64,000 nucleotides of DNA, from the NCBI GenBank assembly GCA_965531145.1, contig CBESOE010000007.1, positions 1 to 64,000 on the forward strand, read 5' to 3'. Source of the DNA: JAQAZP01 sp965531145 (GTDB taxonomy: Bacteria; Acidobacteriota; JAQAZP01). The notes under the pieces are model-generated. The model was not told the DNA's origin, did no database searches, and saw only the letters and a list, made by a program, of their open reading frames with translations. A program made the position numbers and the translations under genes. Within the stretch, counting starts at the first letter, position 1, and each line of letters begins with the position of its first letter. This document shows, piece after piece, positions 25,778 through 33,246 of the stretch.

Positions 25778-26833
25778 ATGATCAAGCGAAACATCTGTGT
25801 GGTCACCTCCCACGTGCCGATGGTGTTCGGCGGGCACCTGATCATCGCCCGTTCACTGGTCAGCGCCCTCAAGGACATGGGCTACAACTCGGATGTGATC
25901 TACACCCCCCAGAACCGTTTCGGGCGCCAGCTCTCGGCCTACCTGGCCAACCGGCTCACCGATGTGGGCCGTACCGGCGGCGACGAGGTGGTGGACCAGA
26001 TCATCTCCCTGCGCTACCCCAGCTATGCGGTCAAGCACCCGCTCCACGTCTGCTGGCTGAACCACCGCATGCGCGAATACTACGATCTCTGGGAAGATTT
26101 CCTCGGGGTGATCCCCACCGGCAAGGGCAAACTCAAGGAGCGCTTCCGCCGCCGGCTGATCCAGCGGCTGGACAACCACCTGCTGAAGCGCAACGTGAAG
26201 AACCTCTACGTGATTTCGGGGACGATCAGGAAACGGCTGGAAACCTGGGGCGGGATCCCGGCCCAGGTGCTGCTGCCGCCGCCGCCCCTGGGCCGGGACT
26301 ACCACACCGACAGTTACGAGAACTTCATCTTCACCGTGTCCCGCCTGCACAAGCTGAAGCGGATCAACCTGCTGCTGGACGCCTTCATGCTGGTGCGCGA
26401 CACCGACGTCAAGTGCCTGATCGCCGGCGAGGGCGACGAATACGACCGGCTGGCCAAGCGGATCAAGGACAACGATCTGGAGGGGCGGGCCATTCTCCTC
26501 GGCCGGGTGAGCGACCAGGAACTGGCCGACTACTACGCCCGCTGCCGGGCGGTTTTCTTCGGGCCGCGGAACGAGGACTTCGGCTTCGTCACCATCGAGG
26601 CCTTCCGCAGCCGCAAGTGCGTCATCACCTGCCATGACAGTGGCGGCCCGCTGGACCTGGTGGAAGACGGTGTTTCGGGTTTTATCACCCGGCCCGATCC
26701 CACCAGGATCGCCGAGCGGATCGACCAGCTGGTGGCCGATCCGGGCCTGGCCGAACGGATGGGCCAGGCGGGGTACGAGGCGAGTCTGCCGGTCACCTGG
26801 GAGAACGTGGTGCGGACACTGGTGAAGATATGA
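25778..26833 (+). CDS. Family 4 glycosyltransferase
   Basis: A 351-residue GT-B retaining glycosyltransferase. It has an N-terminal acceptor domain (VVTSHVPMVFGGH), then a GT4 donor domain with VSRLHKLKRINLLLDAF, LIAGEGDE, ILLGRVSDQELADYY and the E-x7-E motif region EDFGFVTIEAF. It should transfer a sugar from a nucleotide donor; the sugar is not predictable. An AGCGGAG-type ribosome site precedes the ATG. It overlaps the next glycosyltransferase by 4 nt. Confidence 0.85.
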   Translation: MIKRNICVVTSHVPMVFGGHLIIARSLVSALKDMGYNSDVIYTPQNRFGRQLSAYLANRLTDVGRTGGDEVVDQIISLRYPSYAVKHPLHVCWLNHRMREYYDLWEDFLGVIPTGKGKLKERFRRRLIQRLDNHLLKRNVKNLYVISGTIRKRLETWGGIPAQVLLPPPPLGRDYHTDSYENFIFTVSRLHKLKRINLLLDAFMLVRDTDVKCLIAGEGDEYDRLAKRIKDNDLEGRAILLGRVSDQELADYYARCRAVFFGPRNEDFGFVTIEAFRSRKCVITCHDSGGPLDLVEDGVSGFITRPDPTRIAERIDQLVADPGLAERMGQAGYEASLPVTWENVVRTLVKI

Positions 26834-27612
26834 TGATCTCCGCGGGGCAACCGGCCCATCTCACGGTGGTGATCCCGGCCTACAACGAGGAGAAGCGGAT
26901 CGGACCGACCCTGGAACGGATCTGCGGCTACCTGGAGAAGCGTTCCTATCCCTGGGAGATCGTGGTGGTCAATGACGGCAGCAGGGACGGGACGGTCCAG
27001 ATCGCCAGGGAACTGCTGGCCGGCTGTGAACACCACACGGTGATCGACCGCAAGTTCAACCGGGGCAAGGGCTACTCGGTGCGGCAGGGAATGCTGGCCG
27101 GCCGCGGGCGCTTCCTCCTCTTTTCCGACGCCGATCTCTCCACGCCCATCGAGGACGTGGAGCGACTGCTGCCCCCCCTGGAGTCCAGGGAGGTGCAGGT
27201 GAGCATCGGTTCCCGGGCACTGCGTGACTCCCGGGTGGAGGTACACCAGCCCTGGTGGCGTGAGACCATGGGCAAGAGCTTCAACCTCTTCGTGCGGCTG
27301 ATCGCCCTCGGCGGCCTCCACGACACCCAGTGCGGGTTCAAGTGCTTTACCCGCGAGGCGGCAAAGGCCATCTTCAGCGTGGCCCGCATCGACGGCTTCG
27401 GTTTTGACGTGGAAGCCCTGTACCTGGCCCGCAAGTTCGGCTACGGGGTCAAGGAGATCGGTGTGCGCTGGGTCAACTCGCCCGATTCGAAGGTCCACCC
27501 GCTCTCCGATTCGTCGCGGATGCTGGCCGATCTGCTGCGCATCCGTTTCACCGACCTCCGGGGAGGATACCGGTCCGGAAACGGCCTGGATCGCCGGGGG
27601 CGGCAAGGTTGA
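26830..27612 (+). CDS. Family 2 glycosyltransferase (polyprenyl-phosphate glucosyltransferase-like)
   Basis: A 260-residue GT-A enzyme. LTVVIPAYNEEKRI, VVNDGSRDGT, the metal site FSDADLSTPIED and the acceptor segment DTQCGFKCF match ALG5/DPG-synthase-like enzymes that put glucose or mannose on a polyprenyl phosphate. There are no membrane helices at the C-terminus. Two adjacent ATGs (26830 and 26833) are possible starts; the first overlaps the previous stop. In context it probably makes a lipid-linked donor for glycosylating the operon's product (inference). Confidence 0.87.
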   Translation: MMISAGQPAHLTVVIPAYNEEKRIGPTLERICGYLEKRSYPWEIVVVNDGSRDGTVQIARELLAGCEHHTVIDRKFNRGKGYSVRQGMLAGRGRFLLFSDADLSTPIEDVERLLPPLESREVQVSIGSRALRDSRVEVHQPWWRETMGKSFNLFVRLIALGGLHDTQCGFKCFTREAAKAIFSVARIDGFGFDVEALYLARKFGYGVKEIGVRWVNSPDSKVHPLSDSSRMLADLLRIRFTDLRGGYRSGNGLDRRGRQG

Positions 27613-27640
27613 TGATTTCCGGGAAAGGGAGGATGGCACC

Positions 27641-29326
27641 ATGCTCAGATGCACGGGATCCGGCAACAACTCCTGGCGGCTGTTCTGTCTCCTGCTGACC
27701 GTCCTGCTGCCGGCCTGGGGCTGGCTTGCCGGCTGCGGTACCCCGCCCGCTGAACAACCGGCGGTGGAGGGCCCGGTGCGTGGCGGGACCATGGTGGTGG
27801 GCTGGACCAACGACGCCGACGCGCTGAACCCGGTGGTCCAGCAGACCATGCTCGCCTCCCACGTCGATACCCTGATCTATCCCAACCCCACCACCGAGGT
27901 CTTCGAGGACTGCCGCCTCACCGTACAGCCCCTGCTGGCCGAGAGCTGGACCTTCGGCGAGGACGGCCTGTCGCTGACCATGAAACTGCGCACGGACGTG
28001 ACCTGGGATGACGGTACGCCGGTCACCGCGGACGACGTGATCCTGACCAACCAGCTGATGGCCGATCCGGATTCGGCCAGCCCGCGTTTCAACCAGACCG
28101 AGCGCATCGCCGCGGTGGAGAAGATCGACCAGCAAACGGTGCTCTTCCGTTTCACCGAGCCCTACGACCAGGAAACCCAGCTCTACCACGCATCCCAGGA
28201 CCTGCTGCCGGCGCACCTCTTCCGCGATGCCGACCGGAAGAACCTGCGCCGCCACCCGCTTAACGAAAACCCGGTGGGCGCCGGACCCTACCGGCTGGAA
28301 CGCTGGGAGCGCAACCAGGAACTGGTGCTTTCCGCCAATGCCGAAGCCACCCTCACCGACCCGCCCTACATCGAGCGGGTGGTTTTCCGTGTTATCCCCG
28401 AGTACACCACCCGTCTCACCGAGTTGATCGTCGGGCGGTTGGACGTGATGGACGGACTGCAGCCGGAGGATGTGGATCGGCTGAAGCGGGAAAACCCCGA
28501 GATCCGCATCCTGCCCCGGGGCTGGCGTTTCATGGAATACGTGGCCTGGAACAACCTCGACCCGCTTTTCTCCGACCCGCGGGTGCGTCGGGCGCTGACC
28601 ATGTGCATCGACCGTGACCTGCTGATCCAGGTGCTGCTCACCGGTGGCGGGGAGTGCTTTGGCCGGCCCTGCACCGGTACCATAACCCCGGAGCTCTGCG
28701 GGGCCTGCAACGAAAATATCGAGCCGCTGCCCCACGACCCGAAAGCGGCCCGGGCCATGCTCAACGACCTCGGTTGGAAGGACCGTGACGGCGATGGTGT
28801 GCTGGACAAGGACGGCCAGCCGTTCGCCTTCACCCTCAGGACCAGCGCCGGCAACCCGCGCCGCGAACAGGCCAGCGTATTGATCCAGGCCCAGCTCAGG
28901 GAAGCCGGCCTGGATGTGGAGCTGGAGCAGCTGGAGGGGGTGGTGTTGCACGAAAAGATGCGGAACAAGGACTTCCAGGCCGTGCTGAGCGGCTGGTCCG
29001 TGGGACTCTATGTCGAGCCGCGGTCCTTCTGGCACAGTGGCGACGAGTATGTCTACAACTTCACCTCCTACAGCAATGCCTCGGTGGACCGGCTGATCGA
29101 GGCCGGGGAGGGGGAGACCGACATCGAGGCGGCCAACGCCATCTGGCACGAGGTGCAGGAAATGATTTACGAAGATCAGCCTTACACCTTCCTCTACTGG
29201 GTGAACAATCTGATGGCGATCCACCAGCGGTTCGAAGGGGTGGAGGCCAACCTGCTCACTCCGCTCTACCACCTGGAGCGATGGTGGGAGAACCCCGACT
29301 GGGAGCGTGAGTTGGACGGCAGTTAG
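27641..29326 (+). CDS. Peptide/oligopeptide-type ABC transporter substrate-binding lipoprotein (SBP_bac_5)
   Basis: A 561-residue family 5 extracytoplasmic binding protein. The lipobox LAGC places the lipidated Cys at residue 32. Family features are GGTMVVGWTNDADALNP, LAESWTF..DGLSLTMKLR, VTWDDGTPVTADDV, and FSDPRVRRALTMCIDRDLL. Family members bind peptides, nickel, glycosides or other solutes. The start is ATG 27641, with AAGGGAGGA eight bases upstream. It belongs with the two permeases that follow; no cognate ATPases are in the window. Placement in a biosynthetic operon is unusual. Confidence 0.9.
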   Translation: MLRCTGSGNNSWRLFCLLLTVLLPAWGWLAGCGTPPAEQPAVEGPVRGGTMVVGWTNDADALNPVVQQTMLASHVDTLIYPNPTTEVFEDCRLTVQPLLAESWTFGEDGLSLTMKLRTDVTWDDGTPVTADDVILTNQLMADPDSASPRFNQTERIAAVEKIDQQTVLFRFTEPYDQETQLYHASQDLLPAHLFRDADRKNLRRHPLNENPVGAGPYRLERWERNQELVLSANAEATLTDPPYIERVVFRVIPEYTTRLTELIVGRLDVMDGLQPEDVDRLKRENPEIRILPRGWRFMEYVAWNNLDPLFSDPRVRRALTMCIDRDLLIQVLLTGGGECFGRPCTGTITPELCGACNENIEPLPHDPKAARAMLNDLGWKDRDGDGVLDKDGQPFAFTLRTSAGNPRREQASVLIQAQLREAGLDVELEQLEGVVLHEKMRNKDFQAVLSGWSVGLYVEPRSFWHSGDEYVYNFTSYSNASVDRLIEAGEGETDIEAANAIWHEVQEMIYEDQPYTFLYWVNNLMAIHQRFEGVEANLLTPLYHLERWWENPDWERELDGS

Positions 29327-29352
29327 GGCCCGGGTAACTTGACGGAGGACGG

Positions 29353-30321
29353 ATGGTCCGCTTCATCCTCAAGAGACTGCTCCATGCCGTGCCGATTCTG
29401 CTCGGTGTCTCGATCCTTCTCTTTTTTGTCCTGCACCTCGCCCCCGGAGACCCGTCCAGCTACTACTTCAACCCCGACAGTTCACCGGAGACCCAGGCCC
29501 GGATGGCGAAGAACCTCGGGCTGGACCAGCCGTTGGGTGTGCAGTTCCTGCGCTGGATCTCGGCCTTTGCCCGCTTTGACTTTCAATACTCGCTGATCCA
29601 CCACCGGCCGGTGACCGGGCTGATCCTCGAGGCGCTGCCCCGGACCCTGGTCCTCTCTTCCGCCGCACTGCTGCTGATGTTCGGCGGCGGTATCCTGCTG
29701 GGTGTGTTCTCCGCGGCCCGGCGCAACTCCCTGGCCGACCACGTGGTGAGCGTGGTTTCGCTCTTCTTCTACTCCATGCCTACCTTCTGGCTGGCCCTGA
29801 TGCTGGTGCTGCTTTTTGCCCTGCTGCTGCCCATCATGCCCCCGTCCGGCCTCAGTTCGCCCAATGCCGACCTCTTGCCGCCCCTGCAGCGGCTGCTGGA
29901 CCGCTTGTGGCACCTGGTGCTGCCGGCGCTGACCCTTGGCCTCTCCGGCGCGGCGGGTATCGCCCGTTACGCCCGGGGCAGCCTGCTGGAGGTCGCCGGC
30001 CAGGACTACATCCGCACGGCCCGGGCCAAAGGCCTCTCCGAACGCCAGGTACTTTTCAAGCACTCGCTGCGCAACGGGCTGATCCCGGTGATCACCCTCT
30101 TCGGGCTCTCGCTGCCCTTCCTCTTCGGCGGCTCGGTGCTGGTGGAGTGGATCTTTGCCTGGCACGGCATGGGGTGGCTGATGGTCAGCGCCATCGGCCA
30201 GCGGGATTACCCCCTGGTCATCGGCTGTACCTTCTTCTACAGCCTGATCGTGGTGCTGGGAAACCTGGTGGCTGACCTGCTGTACCGCGCGGCCGACCCG
30301 CGGATCAGGAGGCAGTCATGA
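29353..30321 (+). CDS. ABC transporter permease, DppB/OppB-like
   Basis: A 322-residue inner-membrane permease with about six helices. It opens with the DppB/OppB family segment FILKRLLHAVPILLGVSIL and LHLAPGDPS. The EAA loop that docks the ATPase is DYIRTARAKGLSERQVLFKH. The family end ADLLYRAADPRIR is present. A GGAGGAC ribosome site precedes the ATG. It overlaps the second permease by 4 nt. Confidence 0.92.
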   Translation: MVRFILKRLLHAVPILLGVSILLFFVLHLAPGDPSSYYFNPDSSPETQARMAKNLGLDQPLGVQFLRWISAFARFDFQYSLIHHRPVTGLILEALPRTLVLSSAALLLMFGGGILLGVFSAARRNSLADHVVSVVSLFFYSMPTFWLALMLVLLFALLLPIMPPSGLSSPNADLLPPLQRLLDRLWHLVLPALTLGLSGAAGIARYARGSLLEVAGQDYIRTARAKGLSERQVLFKHSLRNGLIPVITLFGLSLPFLFGGSVLVEWIFAWHGMGWLMVSAIGQRDYPLVIGCTFFYSLIVVLGNLVADLLYRAADPRIRRQS

Positions 30322-31166
30322 ACGGCCCATTTGCCCGGTTCAGGCAAAATCGAGTGGCCCTGGCCGGGCTGTGCCTGATCGTCACTATGTATCTCGCTGC
30401 GCTGATGGCCCCGGTGCTGGCGCCCTACGCCCCCGACGAATCCATCGACCTGCTCAGCAACCGGAACTCGGCCCCTTCGGGCAGGCACATCCTGGGCACC
30501 GACCGCTACGCCCGGGACATCTTCAGCCGGCTGCTCTACGGTGCGCGGATCTCGCTCACCGTGGGGCTGGCGGCGGTGGGCCTCTCGCTGGTCATCGGTA
30601 CCCTGGTGGGGCTGCTGGCCGGCCAGTTCGGCGGCTGGGTGGACAGCCTGCTGATGCGCCTGGTGGACCTGCTGATCTCCTTCCCCCGGCTGGTGCTGCT
30701 GCTGGCCGTGGCGGCGTTCTTCAATCGTTCGATCCTGCTGATCATGGTTCTGCTGGGCCTCACCGGCTGGATGACCACCGCCCGGGTGATCCGCGGCGAG
30801 ATCCTCGCCCTGCGCGAGCGGGAGTTCGTCCTCGCCGCCGGCGCCCTGGGCGCTTCACCGTTCCGGGTGGCCTTCCGCCACCTGCTGCCAAACTGCCTGG
30901 CGCCGCTGGTGGTCACCGCCACTCTGGGCCTGGGCCAGACCATCCTGGTGGAGGCGGGACTCAGCTTCCTTGGCCTGGGCGTGCCGCCGCCCACCGCCAG
31001 CTGGGGGGCGATGGTCAACGAGGGGCGGCACCTGCTGCTGGAAGCGCCCTGGATCACCACCTTCCCCGGTCTGGCCATCGTTGGGGCCGTGCTCTGCTTC
31101 AACCTGGTGGGCGACGCCCTGCGGGATGCCTTCGATCCCCGCCTGGACGGGGTGAAGGAGGGATAG
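30318..31166 (+). CDS. ABC transporter permease, DppC/OppC-like
   Basis: A 282-residue DppC/OppC-type permease with six helices. It has the family motif LGTDRYARDIFSRLLYGAR in the first loop, the EAA loop FVLAAGALGASPFRVAFRH, and the C-terminal ALRDAFDPRLDG. It completes the membrane channel of the SBP_bac_5 importer. DppD and DppF ATPases do not follow; the next gene is a glycosyltransferase, so the channel must borrow ATPases encoded elsewhere or these are absent. Confidence 0.92.
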   Translation: MNGPFARFRQNRVALAGLCLIVTMYLAALMAPVLAPYAPDESIDLLSNRNSAPSGRHILGTDRYARDIFSRLLYGARISLTVGLAAVGLSLVIGTLVGLLAGQFGGWVDSLLMRLVDLLISFPRLVLLLAVAAFFNRSILLIMVLLGLTGWMTTARVIRGEILALREREFVLAAGALGASPFRVAFRHLLPNCLAPLVVTATLGLGQTILVEAGLSFLGLGVPPPTASWGAMVNEGRHLLLEAPWITTFPGLAIVGAVLCFNLVGDALRDAFDPRLDGVKEG

Positions 31167-31174
31167 GCGGGGCG

Positions 31175-32278
31175 ATGAACGTTCTCTGCTACGTCTCGGG
31201 GCACGGTTACGGGCACCTCACCCGGACCATCGCGTTGATCAACGCGATGGCCAGGCTTGACCCGGAAACCGGTTTCTTTGTCCGCACCACCGCACCCCGC
31301 TGGCTGCTGGAGGCCTGTGTCGCCGTCCCGGTGGAATACCGGGAGGTGACCATCGACGCCGGGGTGCTGGAACGGGGGTCCCTGCACCAGGACTGCGAGG
31401 GGACCTTGGCCCACTGTGCGGAGATCCTCGGACAGCGAGACCGGATCATCGAACGGGAAGCCTCCTGGTGCTCCGCCCATCACATCTCGGTGATCGTCAG
31501 CGACATCCCGCCCCTGGCCTCGGAGATCGGTGACCGGGCCGGCATTCCGGTGGTGGCCATGGGCAACTTTTCCTGGGACTACATCTACCAGCCCTGGGAG
31601 ACGGCCAACCCACAGTACGCCGGACTGGTGGATGAGATCCGCGGGGCGTATGACAAAACCAGCCTGCTGCTGCGACTGCCCCTGGCCCACGAAATGGACG
31701 CCTTTCCCCGTCAGCGGGACATACCCTTCATCGCCCGGCGTCGCCGTTGGGCGGCAGGAGAGGGGAGAGGCCGGCTGGGAATTCCCGACCACGAGTCACG
31801 GCCGCTGGCCCTGGTGGCCATGCGCATGGGTCACCACCTGGCGGACGCCACCAACCGGCTGGCCGCCGGTGGCGAGTTCGTGGTATTGACCTTTGATCAC
31901 CGGGGCCTTCCACCGGCCGAAAACCTCAGGGTGGTGCCCCGGGAACTGCAGAACAGGTTTCCCGATGTGCTGGCCACGGCGGATGTCCTGATCTCCAAGC
32001 TGGGATACAGCATGTGCGCCGAGACCGTGGCCGGCCGAACCCCGATTCTCTATGCCCCGCGGTTCGACTACCGCGAGCACGATGTGCTGGCCGCCGGTAT
32101 CGGCCGCTACGTGCCGGCGTTGCCCATGCCCGAGGCCGATGACGGTGGCCGCAGCTGGCCCGAACTGCTGCACCGGTTGCTGGCCACGCCCATGCCATCG
32201 GCCCCGCCGGTGGACGGCGCCGACACCGCCGCCCGCCTCGTCCTCCAGATGGGGACAGCTACCTGCTTGGCTAAGTGA
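31175..32278 (+). CDS. MurG/UDP-glycosyltransferase-like protein, last gene of the operon
   Basis: A 367-residue GT-B fold protein. The N-terminal YVSGHGYGHLTRT loop and the C-terminal domain with ADVLISKLGYSMCAETVAG (a donor-binding loop) match glycosyltransferases of the MurG/GT28-like superfamily and the related N-terminal domain of arabinokinase-like proteins. Donor and acceptor are unknown. ATG 31175 lies 8 bp after the permease stop. The last residues GTATCLAK and the stop are encoded by a REP-like repeat beginning at 32251, so the natural C-terminus may have been altered. Confidence 0.75.
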   Translation: MNVLCYVSGHGYGHLTRTIALINAMARLDPETGFFVRTTAPRWLLEACVAVPVEYREVTIDAGVLERGSLHQDCEGTLAHCAEILGQRDRIIEREASWCSAHHISVIVSDIPPLASEIGDRAGIPVVAMGNFSWDYIYQPWETANPQYAGLVDEIRGAYDKTSLLLRLPLAHEMDAFPRQRDIPFIARRRRWAAGEGRGRLGIPDHESRPLALVAMRMGHHLADATNRLAAGGEFVVLTFDHRGLPPAENLRVVPRELQNRFPDVLATADVLISKLGYSMCAETVAGRTPILYAPRFDYREHDVLAAGIGRYVPALPMPEADDGGRSWPELLHRLLATPMPSAPPVDGADTAARLVLQMGTATCLAK

Positions 32279-32435
32279 TTGAAGCATAAGGACAAAGGAA
32301 AACCGGGGACAGTTACCTCTTTAAGTGACATTCTGATAGGATGAGCTTCAATCGAATTGAATCGAATTGGTAACTGTCCCCCGTTTTTTTAAGCTGTTGA
32401 TATAATGATACTTAACGTTTCAGGTAGCTGTCCCC
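32251..32435. repeat. nested inverted-repeat (REP-like) element
   Basis: Four related 13-14 bp arms are nested. The outer pair is perfect: GGGGACAGCTACCT (32251-32264) and its reverse complement AGGTAGCTGTCCCC (32422-32435). The inner pair is GGGGACAGTTACC (32305-32317) and GGTAACTGTCCCC (32369-32381). Both left arms are followed by TAAGTGA. ATCGAATTG is repeated in tandem at 32351-32368. The inner hairpin is flanked by A4 and T7 and could stop transcription after the glycosyltransferase operon. The decamer TAACTGTCCC recurs at 61939-61948. Confidence 0.75.
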
Positions 32436-32510
32436 ATTTTTTCTGAAACACTGAAATCAGACTTGCGTATTGTATTATGACATAGGTACAATTCACCGGA
32501 GGCTGATCTG

Positions 32511-33242
32511 ATGAGCGGAACGCAGGCGGGGCAGGAAAACGGCCTGATTTTCGACGCCCGGGGCCTGACCAAGGTCTACCACATGGGCGAGGTGGAGGTT
32601 CACGCCCTGCGTGGCGTGGATTTTCAGCTGCGTCAGTCGGAGTTCTCCGTGCTGCTGGGGCCCTCGGGCAGCGGCAAATCCACCCTGCTCAACATCCTCG
32701 GCGGGTTGGATACCCCCACTGCCGGCCAGGTCTTTTACCGCGGCAAAGAGATCACCCTGGTGGGCGACGCCGAGCTGACTCAGTATCGCCGGCACCATGT
32801 CGGTTTTGTCTTCCAGTTCTACAACCTGATTCCCAGTCTCACCGCCCGGGAGAACGTGGCCCTGGTCACCGAGATCGTGCCCGAACCGCTGACCCCGGTG
32901 GCGGCGCTGGAACTGGTGGGGTTGGGAGACCGGGTGGATCACTTCCCGTCCCAGCTCTCGGGCGGCGAGCAGCAGCGGGTGGCCATTGCCCGGGCCATCG
33001 CCAAACAGCCCGACGTGCTGCTCTGCGACGAGCCCACCGGCGCCCTGGACGTCTCTACCGGCATCGTGGTGCTGGAGGCCATCGAGACGGTGAACCGCGA
33101 GCTGGGCACCACCACCGCGGTGATCACCCACAACGCGGCCATTTCCGAGATGGCCGATACGGTGTTGCGGCTCTCCAACGGCAAGATCGCTTCGGTGGAG
33201 CACAACACGACCAAGATCCACCCCCGAGAGCTTCACTGGTGA
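32511..33242 (+). CDS. ABC exporter ATP-binding protein (MacB-like)
   Basis: A 243-residue ATPase. Walker A GPSGSGKST, Q-loop FVFQFYNLIPSLT, signature LSGGEQQRVAIARA, Walker B VLLCDEPTGALD and H-loop VITHN are all present. The set places it in the MacB/LolD class. GGAGG lies seven bases upstream of the ATG. It heads a three-gene unit with a double-FtsX permease and a membrane-fusion protein, a tripartite efflux arrangement whose outer-membrane channel is not encoded here. The substrate is unknown. Confidence 0.93.
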   Translation: MSGTQAGQENGLIFDARGLTKVYHMGEVEVHALRGVDFQLRQSEFSVLLGPSGSGKSTLLNILGGLDTPTAGQVFYRGKEITLVGDAELTQYRRHHVGFVFQFYNLIPSLTARENVALVTEIVPEPLTPVAALELVGLGDRVDHFPSQLSGGEQQRVAIARAIAKQPDVLLCDEPTGALDVSTGIVVLEAIETVNRELGTTTAVITHNAAISEMADTVLRLSNGKIASVEHNTTKIHPRELHW

Positions 33243-33246
33243 CACC

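Noticed and set aside
32463..32492. TTGCGT-18-TACAAT as promoter of the MacB-type operon
   Set aside because: The expected transcription start falls in the ribosome site of the first gene, so it would not give a translatable message.
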